A program made the position numbers and the translations under genes. Shown piece after piece: positions 1-8,899 of a stretch of 64,000 nt of DNA (within the stretch, counting starts at the first letter, position 1; each line of letters begins with the position of its first letter). The stretch comes from Microvirga arsenatis (GTDB taxonomy: Bacteria > Pseudomonadota > Alphaproteobacteria > Rhizobiales > Beijerinckiaceae), in contig NZ_JAAAXJ010000004.1 of NCBI RefSeq assembly GCF_009910705.1, positions 124,001 through 188,000 of the forward strand, read 5' to 3'. A model generated the notes under the pieces. That model was not told the DNA's origin. It ran no database searches and worked only from the letters and a program-made list of their open reading frames with translations.

Positions 1-207
1 TCTGTTTCATGGCGTTCTCCCGCATAGGCTCCGTTGGTTCCGGTCTCGGGTGGCACATAGAGGAGGCTCATGCGAGGGCCAGAGCGGGACCCGGCAGAAC
101 GGTCGCTCCTTCAGCGATCCGGGATTATTTATCGCCACGCCTGAACATGCGGGCAGCCCCTGCATTCCCCCTGCGAGGGCTTAGCCCTCCGAACAGGGAG
201 ACGATTC
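1..207. other. Left edge, no gene recognised
   Basis: No convincing coding frame lies in this stretch. The only clear signal is the AGGGAG ribosome-binding site at 197-202 that serves the small gene starting at 208. Confidence 0.5.
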
Positions 208-465
208 ATGGGCGTGAAGAAGGAAGAGGACGATCTGGTCGATGCCGGCTCGGAATACTCCTTCCCGGCGAGCGATCCGCCATCGTACATGGGCGGTTCG
301 GCCGTTGCGGGTCCCCCACCGCAGAAGGAGCCGGCGCGCGAGCCCGTCACCCAGGCCGTGAGCGACCCTGACGAGGTGAAGCCGGCATGCGACCCGCCCC
401 AGGGCACCGATCCAGCGCAGTCCGGCGAATCGCCCAAGAAGCATTCCGGCGGCAACAATCCTTAA
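208..465 (+). CDS. Small hydrophilic hypothetical protein (85 aa)
   Basis: This 85-residue protein has no signal peptide or membrane segment. It is acidic and charged at the N-terminus and rich in Pro, Ser and Gly, so it is probably disordered. The motif SEYSFPASDPPSY near residues 15-27 resembles small conserved proteins of unknown function that I associate with Hyphomicrobiales. An AGGGAG ribosome-binding site lies 6-11 bases before the ATG, supporting translation. It is convergent with the cyanophycin operon, with an inverted repeat between the two stops. No function can be assigned. Confidence 0.65.
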   Translation: MGVKKEEDDLVDAGSEYSFPASDPPSYMGGSAVAGPPPQKEPAREPVTQAVSDPDEVKPACDPPQGTDPAQSGESPKKHSGGNNP

Positions 466-467
466 GC

Positions 468-500
468 AGCGAGCCGGTCCCTCTTAGCGGCCGGCTCGCT
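468..500. terminator. Inverted repeat between convergent genes, likely bidirectional terminator
   Basis: Perfect 10-bp arms AGCGAGCCGG (468-477) and CCGGCTCGCT (491-500) flank a 13-nt loop, directly after the stop of the small gene and before the cphB stop. There is no T-run, so intrinsic termination is plausible but not certain. Confidence 0.5.
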
Positions 501-517
501 CCCGCCACGCAGGCCCG

Positions 518-1390
518 TCAGGTCGAAACCTGCACCTCGATGCGATGGCTCTTCTGGACATCAGGCACTTCGGCGGGGCGGCGCTTGGCCAAATCGAAGG
601 CATCGCCGGAACTCAGCACGTGCATGCGGATGTCGTACATGGACAAGGAGCGCTCCGGCTCGGCCTCGGCGATGTTGGAATGGGTGACGCCCGCTCCATC
701 GACCACATAGACGCAGCCGCTGCCGATGACCTCGAAGCGCTCGTCCTCCAGAACCAGCGCGGTATCCTCGTCGATGCCGATTCCAAGCTCGCGCGGGTTG
801 TGGGCCACAGCTCCGAACAGGCGCCCGAACCGCCCTCGCTCGGCGAAATGCTGATCGATGATCACGTTGCGCACGAGGCCAAGCCCCGGCGCCATGTGCA
901 GATCTCCGATTTTGTAGGATTCCCCGCTCGTTCCTTTCACCAGCATCGTTTCGCTCATCACGGACGCGCCGGCAGAGGTGCCGGCGAGCAGCCCGCCCCG
1001 GTCATGGATCTCGCGCACCCGCTGCTCGATGGGGGTGTCGCCGATCTGGCTCGAGATCCGCAGTTGATCACCGCCTGAAAAGAACACGCCGGCAGCTCCC
1101 TCGAAGAGGCTTAGCTTGTCCGGATTGAGGGTCTCGGACCGGTCTTTGACGTAGATCTCGACGAGATCCGTCACGCCAAGGTCGGCGAAGGCCCTCTGAT
1201 AGGCTTCGAAATAGCCCTCGGGCTCGTGGGAGGCGACGGTCGCAATGACGAGCCTGCCGCCGTTCAGATGCCTGGCGACCTCTTGCAGGATGACGCGCTC
1301 GCCCTCCTTGTCCTCGCCACCGCCGATGATGATCAGGGGACCTTTCGACTTCTTCCTCGTGCGTTCCTGCATGTCCGAACGGGTCTCCAT
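518..1390 (-). CDS. cphB: Cyanophycinase
   Basis: This is a serine peptidase of family S51 that cleaves cyanophycin (multi-L-arginyl-poly-L-aspartate) to beta-Asp-Arg dipeptides in the cytoplasm. The sequence shows the N-terminal IIIGGGEDKEG strand-turn and the nucleophile motif GTSAGASVMSE, where the Ser of GTSAG is the predicted catalytic residue. The frame extends upstream to a GTG at 1432, but the conserved part begins just after the ATGs at 1390 and 1372. I chose 1390; no start has a strong ribosome-binding site. Length of about 290 aa fits the family. It lies immediately downstream of cphA on the same strand, so synthesis and degradation of the polymer are encoded together. Confidence 0.9.
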   Translation of the reverse strand: METRSDMQERTRKKSKGPLIIIGGGEDKEGERVILQEVARHLNGGRLVIATVASHEPEGYFEAYQRAFADLGVTDLVEIYVKDRSETLNPDKLSLFEGAAGVFFSGGDQLRISSQIGDTPIEQRVREIHDRGGLLAGTSAGASVMSETMLVKGTSGESYKIGDLHMAPGLGLVRNVIIDQHFAERGRFGRLFGAVAHNPRELGIGIDEDTALVLEDERFEVIGSGCVYVVDGAGVTHSNIAEAEPERSLSMYDIRMHVLSSGDAFDLAKRRPAEVPDVQKSHRIEVQVST

Positions 1391-1453
1391 TGCAGCAGCG
1401 ACCAGCCCTGGAGGACGGAGGGGGCAGGTCACTGCAAAGCTTCACGAAACGGG

Positions 1454-4333
1454 TCAGGCGCTCCTGCGCCAGACACCGGGCGTCTCTTCCCGGTCGATCT
1501 CCACATCCAGGGATGTGGAAGGAGCTGCCCGGAAGTCGAGCACCTGCTGCCACATGGCTTCCACATCGGTGGGCGTGAGCACGACGAGATCGCCCGGCCG
1601 CGCCTTGCGCAAGCACAGATCGGCAGCCTCGTCCTCCTCCAGGATGCGGCAGATCCGTTCCTCTGGATAACCCGTCGCCAGCGCGCCCTCGGCCAGCAGG
1701 CCGACGATCTCGCCGGGCCTGCGCCCGCGGCGGGCGGGATCCTCCCGGAAGATGATCTCGTCGAAATAGCGCGTCGCAAGCGCCCCCATCTCCCGCATGT
1801 CCTCGTCGCGCCGGTCGCCGGGGATGTTGATCATCCCGATGACGCGGCGGTGGCGCGGGCGCATCTTCAGGATCAGATCGCCTAAGGCCTTCAAGCCCGC
1901 CGGATTGTGGGCGTAGTCGAGGATGACCCGGAAGCCATGACCGTCGAAGACGTTGAGCCTGCCTGGGCTCTGCTCGAAGGAGGTGGTGAAGGTGGACAGG
2001 GCGTTGCGGATGACGTTGGCCGGCACACCTTGCGCATAGGCCATGGCGACGGCGCCCAGGGCATTCTGCACGTTGAACTCGGCCAGACCGTCGAGGGTTG
2101 CCGGGATCTCGGCGGCCCGCATCAGGTGGATGCTGTCGCCGTCGTCGTGAATCACGATCTCGCCGCCGTCGATAGCCCCCGGCTCGCGGACCACGGCAAA
2201 GCCGCCGTCCTCGATGTGCTCGCGCAGGAAGTCAGGCATGTCGGCTCCGCCGCGAAGCGAGAAGTAGCCGAGCCTGCCGCCGGCGCGGCGGCGCATGCCG
2301 ACGCACATGGGATCGTCCGCATTGAGGATGCTCGTTCCATAGCGGTGCACCGCCTCGACCACGACCGACTTGACCCAGGCGAGATCCTCGATGGTGTCGA
2401 TGCCCTTCAGCCCGAGATGATCCGGCTGGATGTTGGTGACGAGACCAATGTCGCATTCCATAAACCCCAAGCCCTCCCGCAGGATGCCGCCGCGGGCGGT
2501 CTCGAGCACGGCCACATCCACAGTCGGCTCCTTGAGCACCACACGTGCGCTCCACGGACCGGAGGCATCCGCATCCACCACCCGCCGGCCATTCATGTAG
2601 ATGCCCGTCGTGGAGGCCAGGCCGACGCACAGGCCCTGGGCCCGCAGGATATGGCCCACCATGCGGGAGGTGGTGGATTTGCCGTTTGTCCCAGTGATCG
2701 CAAGGATCGGGATTCGCGTCGGCGCGCCGCGCGGGAACAGCATGTCCATGACAGGCCGCGCCACGTTGCGGGCACGCCCTTCCGAAGGCTGGAGGTGCAT
2801 GCGGAACCCGGGGGCGGCGTTGACCTCGATGATACCGCCACCGGTCTCGTGAACCGAGCGCGAGATGTCCGGCGCGATGAAGTCGATCCCGGCGACGTCC
2901 AGGCCGATGGCGCGGGCGGCGCGGCGGGCGATCAATGCGTTATCGGGGTGAACGTCGTCCGTGCGGTCGATCGCCGTACCGCCGGTCGAGAGGTTTGCCG
3001 TGTCGCACAGATAGACGACCTGACCGAGTGCGGGAACGCTCTCCGGGCTCAGGCCCGACTTGGCCAGCACCGCCCGGGCATGGTCCCCGATGGAGATACG
3101 GGTCATCACGCTCTCATGGCCCTCGCCGCGACGCGGATCCTTGTTCACCTCCTCGACGAGGGCTGCGATGCTGCGCTCACCGTCACCCACCACATGGGCC
3201 GGCACGCGCTCGGCCACGGCCACCACCTCTCCGTTCACCACGAGGATGCGGTGGTCACGGCCCTTGAAGTAGTTTTCGACGATGACACGCCGGCTGTGCT
3301 GGCTCGCCTCGGCAAAGGCGTGAGCGACCTCGTCGGCGTTGGAAAGATCGATGCTGACGCCGCGTCCATGATTGCCGTCGAGGGGTTTGATCACAACGGG
3401 ATAGCCGATCCTCTCGGCTGCACGCACGGCGTCCTCGACGTTGCGCACGACATCGCCCCGCGGAACCGGCAGGCCCGCATCGGCAAGAAGCTTCTTCGTG
3501 AGATCCTTGTCGCTGGCTGCATCGGTGGCGATCGACGACGTCAAGCTCGTGATGCTGGCACGAATGCGCTTCTGATAGCGTCCGGTGCCCAGTTGCACGA
3601 GGCTCTGGTCGTCGAGGCGCAGGACAGGGATGCCGCGCCGCTCGGCCTCATGCACGAGCGACTGCGTCGTCGGCCCCAGCGCGGTGCGGCGGTGCACGTA
3701 TCGGAGCGCCTTGAGCGCTGAATCGAGATCGAAGGGACTCCGGAACGCAGGCTCGTCCTCATCCCTGTAGATGCGATCAAGCCCTTTGATGCCCTGCAGG
3801 TCGAGCGGCAGCAGGGAATCGACGAGCTGGAGCGCCAGGCGCCCGGCGACCAGGCCGACATCCGCATCACGGTATGCATACATCACGTTGTAGACGCCGT
3901 GCTCTCCCTTTACGGATCGGGTCTTGCCGCGGGTGCCCCGGGAGCCGATCAGCGTCTGAAGTTCCAGGGCAACGTGCTCGGCCACATGGCCGAGCCAGGT
4001 GCCCTCCTCCAGGCGTCGCACGAAGCCGCCCCTCTCGTGGAAGCTGCAGCCATGCTCGTGCAGGCCCGGCAGGAGGGCCAGAAGGCGCTCGGTGAACCCC
4101 GGCAGGCGATTGGACGGCCATTCCTCCAAGGCGCCAAGATCAAGCTTGATCCTGACCATGGGGGTGAGGCTGTAGAGGTGAGGCCCGCGATAGACGCCGC
4201 GTTCGATCACGCGCATGGGGCCTGCTGCCGGTTGCGTTGCAGATCCAGTGGCAGCTGTGAGGTCGTTCTTCTGATCCGGGCTAGGGTTGAAGGCTGTTCC
4301 AAAACCTGCCTGCATTTGGCGATCGTCGCCCAT
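1454..4333 (-). CDS. cphA: Cyanophycin synthetase
   Basis: This enzyme makes the nitrogen-reserve polymer cyanophycin by ATP-dependent, alternating addition of Asp and Arg. The 959-aa protein shows an N-terminal primer/recognition domain, an ATP-grasp region about 270-510 (VVIKPLDGNHGRGVSID near 313-329) and a C-terminal Mur-ligase region with the P-loop GTNGKST at 548-554. The full three-domain length points to the CphA1 type rather than the shorter CphA2 type. An AGGAG site nine bases before the ATG at 4333 supports this start, which adds about 40 residues before the conserved MRVIERGVYRGPH block; the in-frame ATG at 4216 is the alternative. It is followed by cphB and divergent from pgm. 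Confidence 0.95.
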   Translation of the reverse strand: MGDDRQMQAGFGTAFNPSPDQKNDLTAATGSATQPAAGPMRVIERGVYRGPHLYSLTPMVRIKLDLGALEEWPSNRLPGFTERLLALLPGLHEHGCSFHERGGFVRRLEEGTWLGHVAEHVALELQTLIGSRGTRGKTRSVKGEHGVYNVMYAYRDADVGLVAGRLALQLVDSLLPLDLQGIKGLDRIYRDEDEPAFRSPFDLDSALKALRYVHRRTALGPTTQSLVHEAERRGIPVLRLDDQSLVQLGTGRYQKRIRASITSLTSSIATDAASDKDLTKKLLADAGLPVPRGDVVRNVEDAVRAAERIGYPVVIKPLDGNHGRGVSIDLSNADEVAHAFAEASQHSRRVIVENYFKGRDHRILVVNGEVVAVAERVPAHVVGDGERSIAALVEEVNKDPRRGEGHESVMTRISIGDHARAVLAKSGLSPESVPALGQVVYLCDTANLSTGGTAIDRTDDVHPDNALIARRAARAIGLDVAGIDFIAPDISRSVHETGGGIIEVNAAPGFRMHLQPSEGRARNVARPVMDMLFPRGAPTRIPILAITGTNGKSTTSRMVGHILRAQGLCVGLASTTGIYMNGRRVVDADASGPWSARVVLKEPTVDVAVLETARGGILREGLGFMECDIGLVTNIQPDHLGLKGIDTIEDLAWVKSVVVEAVHRYGTSILNADDPMCVGMRRRAGGRLGYFSLRGGADMPDFLREHIEDGGFAVVREPGAIDGGEIVIHDDGDSIHLMRAAEIPATLDGLAEFNVQNALGAVAMAYAQGVPANVIRNALSTFTTSFEQSPGRLNVFDGHGFRVILDYAHNPAGLKALGDLILKMRPRHRRVIGMINIPGDRRDEDMREMGALATRYFDEIIFREDPARRGRRPGEIVGLLAEGALATGYPEERICRILEEDEAADLCLRKARPGDLVVLTPTDVEAMWQQVLDFRAAPSTSLDVEIDREETPGVWRRSA

Positions 4334-4516
4334 TCTGGGGAACTCCTGACAGCAGCAGACAGGGCAGTTCCGTCACTCTGAGGATCGTTTCGGTCCACGC
4401 CGCTGCTGATGATCAAATTGATGAAAGAGCGTGCAGAATGCACTCAAGTGCAGACCAATTCCCGCGCAGCGATCTTTGTTCCAGTTGAAGAGACCAACCG
4501 GGCAATAAATTACATG

Positions 4517-4532
4517 CTTAACATATGTTAAG
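4517..4532. promoter_or_regulatory. 16-bp perfect palindrome, candidate operator
   Basis: CTTAACATATGTTAAG is a perfect 16-bp palindrome in the AT-rich centre of the cphA/pgm intergenic region, 184 bases upstream of the cphA start and 254 bases upstream of pgm. It looks like a binding site for a dimeric regulator. The regulator is unknown. Confidence 0.5.
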
Positions 4533-4732
4533 AACAGTCGATACTTCAGAATCACTCGAAAGCTTTTAACACGCGAAGCAAAAACGTCATGTCCTAGGAC
4601 GGGATACGCTGGGCATACTGCTCATTCCGCGTCTGAAGATAGCTTACAAGGAGCGGCAGAGGAGAAACCAAGGTCCTTCATCATAGCTTCATCTCGGCAG
4701 TGGCATCTGCCTCGAACAACCCTAGAATGGTC

Positions 4733-4754
4733 GCGGGTCGCCTCCGCGACCCGC
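4733..4754 (+). other. GC-rich hairpin in the pgm leader
   Basis: Arms GCGGGTCGC (4733-4741) and GCGACCCGC (4746-4754) with a 4-nt loop lie 32 bases before the pgm ATG. The stem is perfect and has no T-run. It could stabilise or attenuate the pgm transcript, or be a palindromic repeat. Confidence 0.4.
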
Positions 4755-4777
4755 CCAGAGCCAATGCAAGGAAGTGA

Positions 4778-6418
<1,641 letters not shown>

Positions 6419-6428
6419 TCGACGGTTT

Positions 6429-6845
6429 CTAATACGTCTCCCAGAGCCCGGGCGTCGCCAGTTCCAGCAGGTGGCCGTCCGGGTCTCTGAAGTAAAGGCT
6501 CGTTCCCCCGCGGGGCCGGGTGGTCCTGCCCTCGATGGCGATGCCGCTCTCCTGAAGCCGCCGCTCCCAGGCGGGCAGGTCATCGGCCGAGATGGCAAAG
6601 CCCACGTGCAGCGGCCCCTGGCCGTCATGTCCGGGAATTGCGCCTCCAGGCGTAGTCATTGCCTCGGCCGACCCGCCGCGCAGGAACAGCAGGAGCACGT
6701 TCCTGCCACCCACATCGAAGGCGCACATGCGCTAGTTGCCGAAGAGAGGCCTCAGGCCGAGGCTGCTCTCGTAGAAGGAGCGGGCGCGGAGGAGATCGTC
6801 CACATAGAGCGCGGTCTCAATCACGGCATTCAGCTTTGGCATCAT
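6429..6845 (-). pseudogene. VOC/glyoxalase-family protein interrupted by an in-frame TAG
   Basis: The frame starting at 6845 (MMPKLNAVIETALYVDDL) reads through a typical VOC N-terminal half (RARSFYESSLGLRPLFGN), hits TAG at 6732-6734, and continues in the same frame with RMCAFDVGGRNVLLLFLRGG and the C-terminal half GTSLYFRDPDGHLLELATPG. Read across the stop, it is a complete VOC metalloenzyme-like protein of about 138 aa. A single change from CAG or GAG would explain the stop. The frame is otherwise undamaged, so this is a recent nonsense mutation, a sequencing error, or a split product restarting at the ATG at 6728. Substrate is unknown. Confidence 0.8.
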
Positions 6846-6957
6846 GAGCCGACCTTGTCCCTGGCGGCTCCACTTTGTGCCCACCGCGCCGCGTCTGTCC
6901 AGGATATCCGAAGGCCGGCCGGGGAGCGCCGAAAAATTGGGCAACGATGCTGACCTT

Positions 6958-6992
6958 TTGACCTTGAAACCCGTCCCTGCCCCGCTTAATTA
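6958..6992 (+). promoter_or_regulatory. Candidate promoter of the small RNA
   Basis: CTTGAA (6963-6968), with an overlapping TTGACC at 6958, lies 18 bases before TTAATT (6987-6992). This resembles an alphaproteobacterial sigma-70-type promoter and places a start near 7000, where the first hairpin begins. Confidence 0.4.
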
Positions 6993-6999
6993 TTGCACT

Positions 7000-7088
7000 G
7001 CAACACGGCGATTGGCGTCGCAGCGTTGCTGCCCTTCTTGGGCGTTTCCTCCCTAAACTTCGGGCCGTCGGCAACGACGGCCTTTTTT
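7000..7088 (+). ncRNA. Candidate small regulatory RNA with exposed CCUCCC
   Basis: Within 355 bases without a gene lies a compact RNA-like unit of about 89 nt. A first stem pairs GCAAC (7000-7004) with GTTGC (7025-7029) and inner GCGA with TCGC. A second small stem pairs GCCC (7031-7034) with GGGC (7040-7043). An unpaired stretch follows with CCTCCC at 7048-7053, complementary to Shine-Dalgarno sequences. It ends in a strong terminator. This architecture resembles the Hyphomicrobiales small RNAs that carry anti-Shine-Dalgarno CUCC motifs. A long 5' leader of the 126-aa gene at 7201 is the alternative, but the terminator argues against it. Confidence 0.55.
7063..7088 (+). terminator. Strong intrinsic terminator
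   Basis: Arms GGCCGTCG (7063-7070) and CGACGGCC (7075-7082) close a GCAA tetraloop and are followed by six T residues (7083-7088). No protein gene on this strand lies just upstream, which is why it is read as the 3' end of a small RNA. Confidence 0.9.
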
Positions 7089-7200
7089 CTTGCCTGCACG
7101 GGAGTTTTCCATGCCATCGCGCACCGGATCAGGCTGAGAGCCAGCTCAGGAACCTCGTGCGGCGCGAACGGTTCTCCCCGCAGAGCCCGGGAGAGTTTCC

Positions 7201-7581
7201 ATGTCCACCCGTTCAGACGATCCGAATCACGCCGACATTCCGCGCACGCACACCATCAAGCCGATGGATGAGCCGCCCATGACCAAAGGCTCGACCACGG
7301 CGCAGCTGAAAGGCGACATCAACAGCGGGCGCACCGGGGACAAGAACGAGGTGTTCGATCCGGGATTGTCCCCGCTGGGAACCGACGAGGAGGCGGGCGG
7401 ATCGCCCCTGAAGCCCGAGCAGGTCGACCTGGCACGGCGCCAGGAAAGCACCGACCGCTGGCAGAACGGCAACGACAAGGACAGCTACGCCCACCAGCAT
7501 TCCCGCAAGGCCCTCTACGGCTACGTCGGCTTCATCGGTCTCGTGCTGGTGCTGTTCGTCGGCGCCTTCTCGATGTTCTAG
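7201..7581 (+). CDS. Hypothetical protein with C-terminal membrane anchor (126 aa)
   Basis: The first hundred residues are polar and charged, probably disordered. Residues about 104-124 (ALYGYVGFIGLVLVLFVGAF) form one hydrophobic segment at the extreme C-terminus, so the protein is likely tail-anchored in the inner membrane with its body in the cytoplasm. GGGAGAG precedes the ATG. Its stop overlaps by four bases the stop of the convergent LacI-type gene. I do not recognise a family and assign no function. Confidence 0.75.
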   Translation: MSTRSDDPNHADIPRTHTIKPMDEPPMTKGSTTAQLKGDINSGRTGDKNEVFDPGLSPLGTDEEAGGSPLKPEQVDLARRQESTDRWQNGNDKDSYAHQHSRKALYGYVGFIGLVLVLFVGAFSMF

Positions 7582-8645
7582 TTCGTCCGAGGCGGCGCGA
7601 CGCTGGCCCGGACCACGAGCTCCGTCTCCAGCCGGATCCGTTTGGGTGTCGGGCGGCCCTGGAGCAGATCGATCAGAGCCGCCGCTGCCGCCTGCCCCAG
7701 CTCGCGCCGGGGCTGATGGATCGTTGTCAGCGCCGGCTCGGCCACGGCTGCGAACTCGATATCGTCGAACCCGGCGACGGATACATCCTCAGGCACCCTG
7801 AGTCCGGCCGAGAGAAGCGTCCGCATCAAGCCGATCGCCATCTCGTCGCTGGTGCAGAAAACGGCCGTGGGACGTACGGCACGAGCCACCAGGTTCTGCC
7901 CGGCGGCCATTCCCGACTCGATGGTGAAGTCGCCCGGGATCACGAGCTCCGGATCGAACGGCAGGCCGATCTTCTCCAGACCGTCCTTGAACCCCTGGAA
8001 GCGCTCGCGCTCCAGGATGTTGCCGGCAGGGCCGCTCACATAGGCGATGCGGCGGTGCCCCTGGGCGGCAAGGTGCTGCACCATGTGGGCCGCCGCCGCA
8101 CGGTTGTCGATCTCGATCTGGGGAATGTCGGCCCCGGGAATCGCCTCGCAGAGGGCGACCAGGGGAATCCCGATCCGGGCCGCAGACCCTTCCCCGTCCC
8201 GGCTCTGCCCGATGAGGTGGCCGTTCAGCAGAATGGCTCCGTCCACGCGGCCGGCGGCGGTGAAGGCGGCGAAATGCGCCTCCTTCTCCGGCGATCCGTC
8301 GAGGTCGCTGATGATCATGCCGTAGCCGGCCTCGAACAGGGTTTCCTCGATCCCGCGCAGGATCTTCGAGAAGAAGGTGTTGGCCAGATCCGGCAGCACG
8401 ACCAGAACCATGTAGGTCTTCTGCGAGCGCAGGGTGCGGGCGGCGGGATTCGGCACGTAGCCGGTCTTGGCGATGGCCTCCATGACCCGGGCTCTCGCCT
8501 CCGCCGAGACCCGCTCCGGGGTGGCGAGGACGCGGCTCACCGTGGCGGTGGAGACCTCGGCCAGCCTGGCGACATCCTGGATCCGTGCGACGCGAACCGG
8601 AGGTGTGTCCGGATCCCGTCTTTCTGCCTGTCCCGCCTCGTCCAT
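7578..8645 (-). CDS. LacI-family transcriptional regulator
   Basis: An N-terminal helix-turn-helix (ARIQDVARLAEVSTATVSRVL, residues about 19-39) is followed by a periplasmic-binding-protein-like sensor domain from about residue 75. Sequence such as VAGFDDIEFA and TTIHQPRRELG is typical of LacI/GalR proteins. The 355-aa length is normal. The gene is divergent from the sugar ABC operon, and a 16-bp palindrome with a central CG, the usual LacI-family operator form, lies between them. It most likely represses that operon and perhaps itself, with a sugar or sugar derivative as inducer; the ligand is not deducible. Confidence 0.9.
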   Translation of the reverse strand: MDEAGQAERRDPDTPPVRVARIQDVARLAEVSTATVSRVLATPERVSAEARARVMEAIAKTGYVPNPAARTLRSQKTYMVLVVLPDLANTFFSKILRGIEETLFEAGYGMIISDLDGSPEKEAHFAAFTAAGRVDGAILLNGHLIGQSRDGEGSAARIGIPLVALCEAIPGADIPQIEIDNRAAAAHMVQHLAAQGHRRIAYVSGPAGNILERERFQGFKDGLEKIGLPFDPELVIPGDFTIESGMAAGQNLVARAVRPTAVFCTSDEMAIGLMRTLLSAGLRVPEDVSVAGFDDIEFAAVAEPALTTIHQPRRELGQAAAAALIDLLQGRPTPKRIRLETELVVRASVAPPRTN

Positions 8646-8669
8646 CGGTCACCCCTGCCCTAGTTCTGT

Positions 8670-8716
8670 TTGACAGATGCCGTTCTTTCGGTAAAGTTGT
8701 ATGTAATCGATTACAT
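8670..8716 (+). promoter_or_regulatory. Promoter and LacI-type operator of the sugar ABC operon
   Basis: TTGACA (8670-8675) and TAAAGT (8692-8697), spaced 16 bases, form a sigma-70-like promoter. Immediately downstream lies the perfect 16-bp palindrome ATGTAATCGATTACAT (8701-8716) with a central CG, the hallmark of LacI-family operators. It overlaps the expected transcription start, so bound repressor would block initiation. Confidence 0.8.
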
Positions 8717-8796
8717 CAAGCGTCTGCGGAGGGGCTCGGCCTCTCTCGCCCGCAAAAGTCCCGCAAGAGGACGAATCGACAAGCAGGAGGAAGCCG

Positions 8797-8823
8797 ATGC
8801 CCGCCCGCATACCATCCAGCTGA
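8797..8823 (+). CDS. Leader mini-frame (8 aa), possible relic of a signal peptide
   Basis: An AGGAGG ribosome-binding site six bases upstream leads into an ATG whose frame reads MPARIPSS and stops at 8821-8823. Just downstream, in the frame of the ABC ATPase, the DNA encodes GLAFVFAAFASAQANAAAHP, which looks like a signal-peptide core with an Ala-x-Ala cleavage site. Together they look like the start of an exported protein broken by a frameshift, or a translated leader peptide. Both readings are inference. Confidence 0.35.
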   Translation: MPARIPSS

Positions 8824-8899
8824 TCGTTCCGGTCTTGCCTTCGTTTTCGCCGCCTTCGCCTCCGCGCAGGCGAACGCTGCCGCTCATCCGGAACAGCTC

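Noticed and set aside
1907-3721. Long open frame of 604 codons opposite cphA
   Set aside because: It is an antisense reading of a clearly conserved gene; its composition (runs of Asp, His, Arg, Gly) is typical of shadows in GC-rich DNA.
6728-6728. Separate functional gene starting at the ATG after the VOC stop
   Set aside because: It lacks a ribosome-binding site and encodes only half a VOC fold; a broken gene is simpler.
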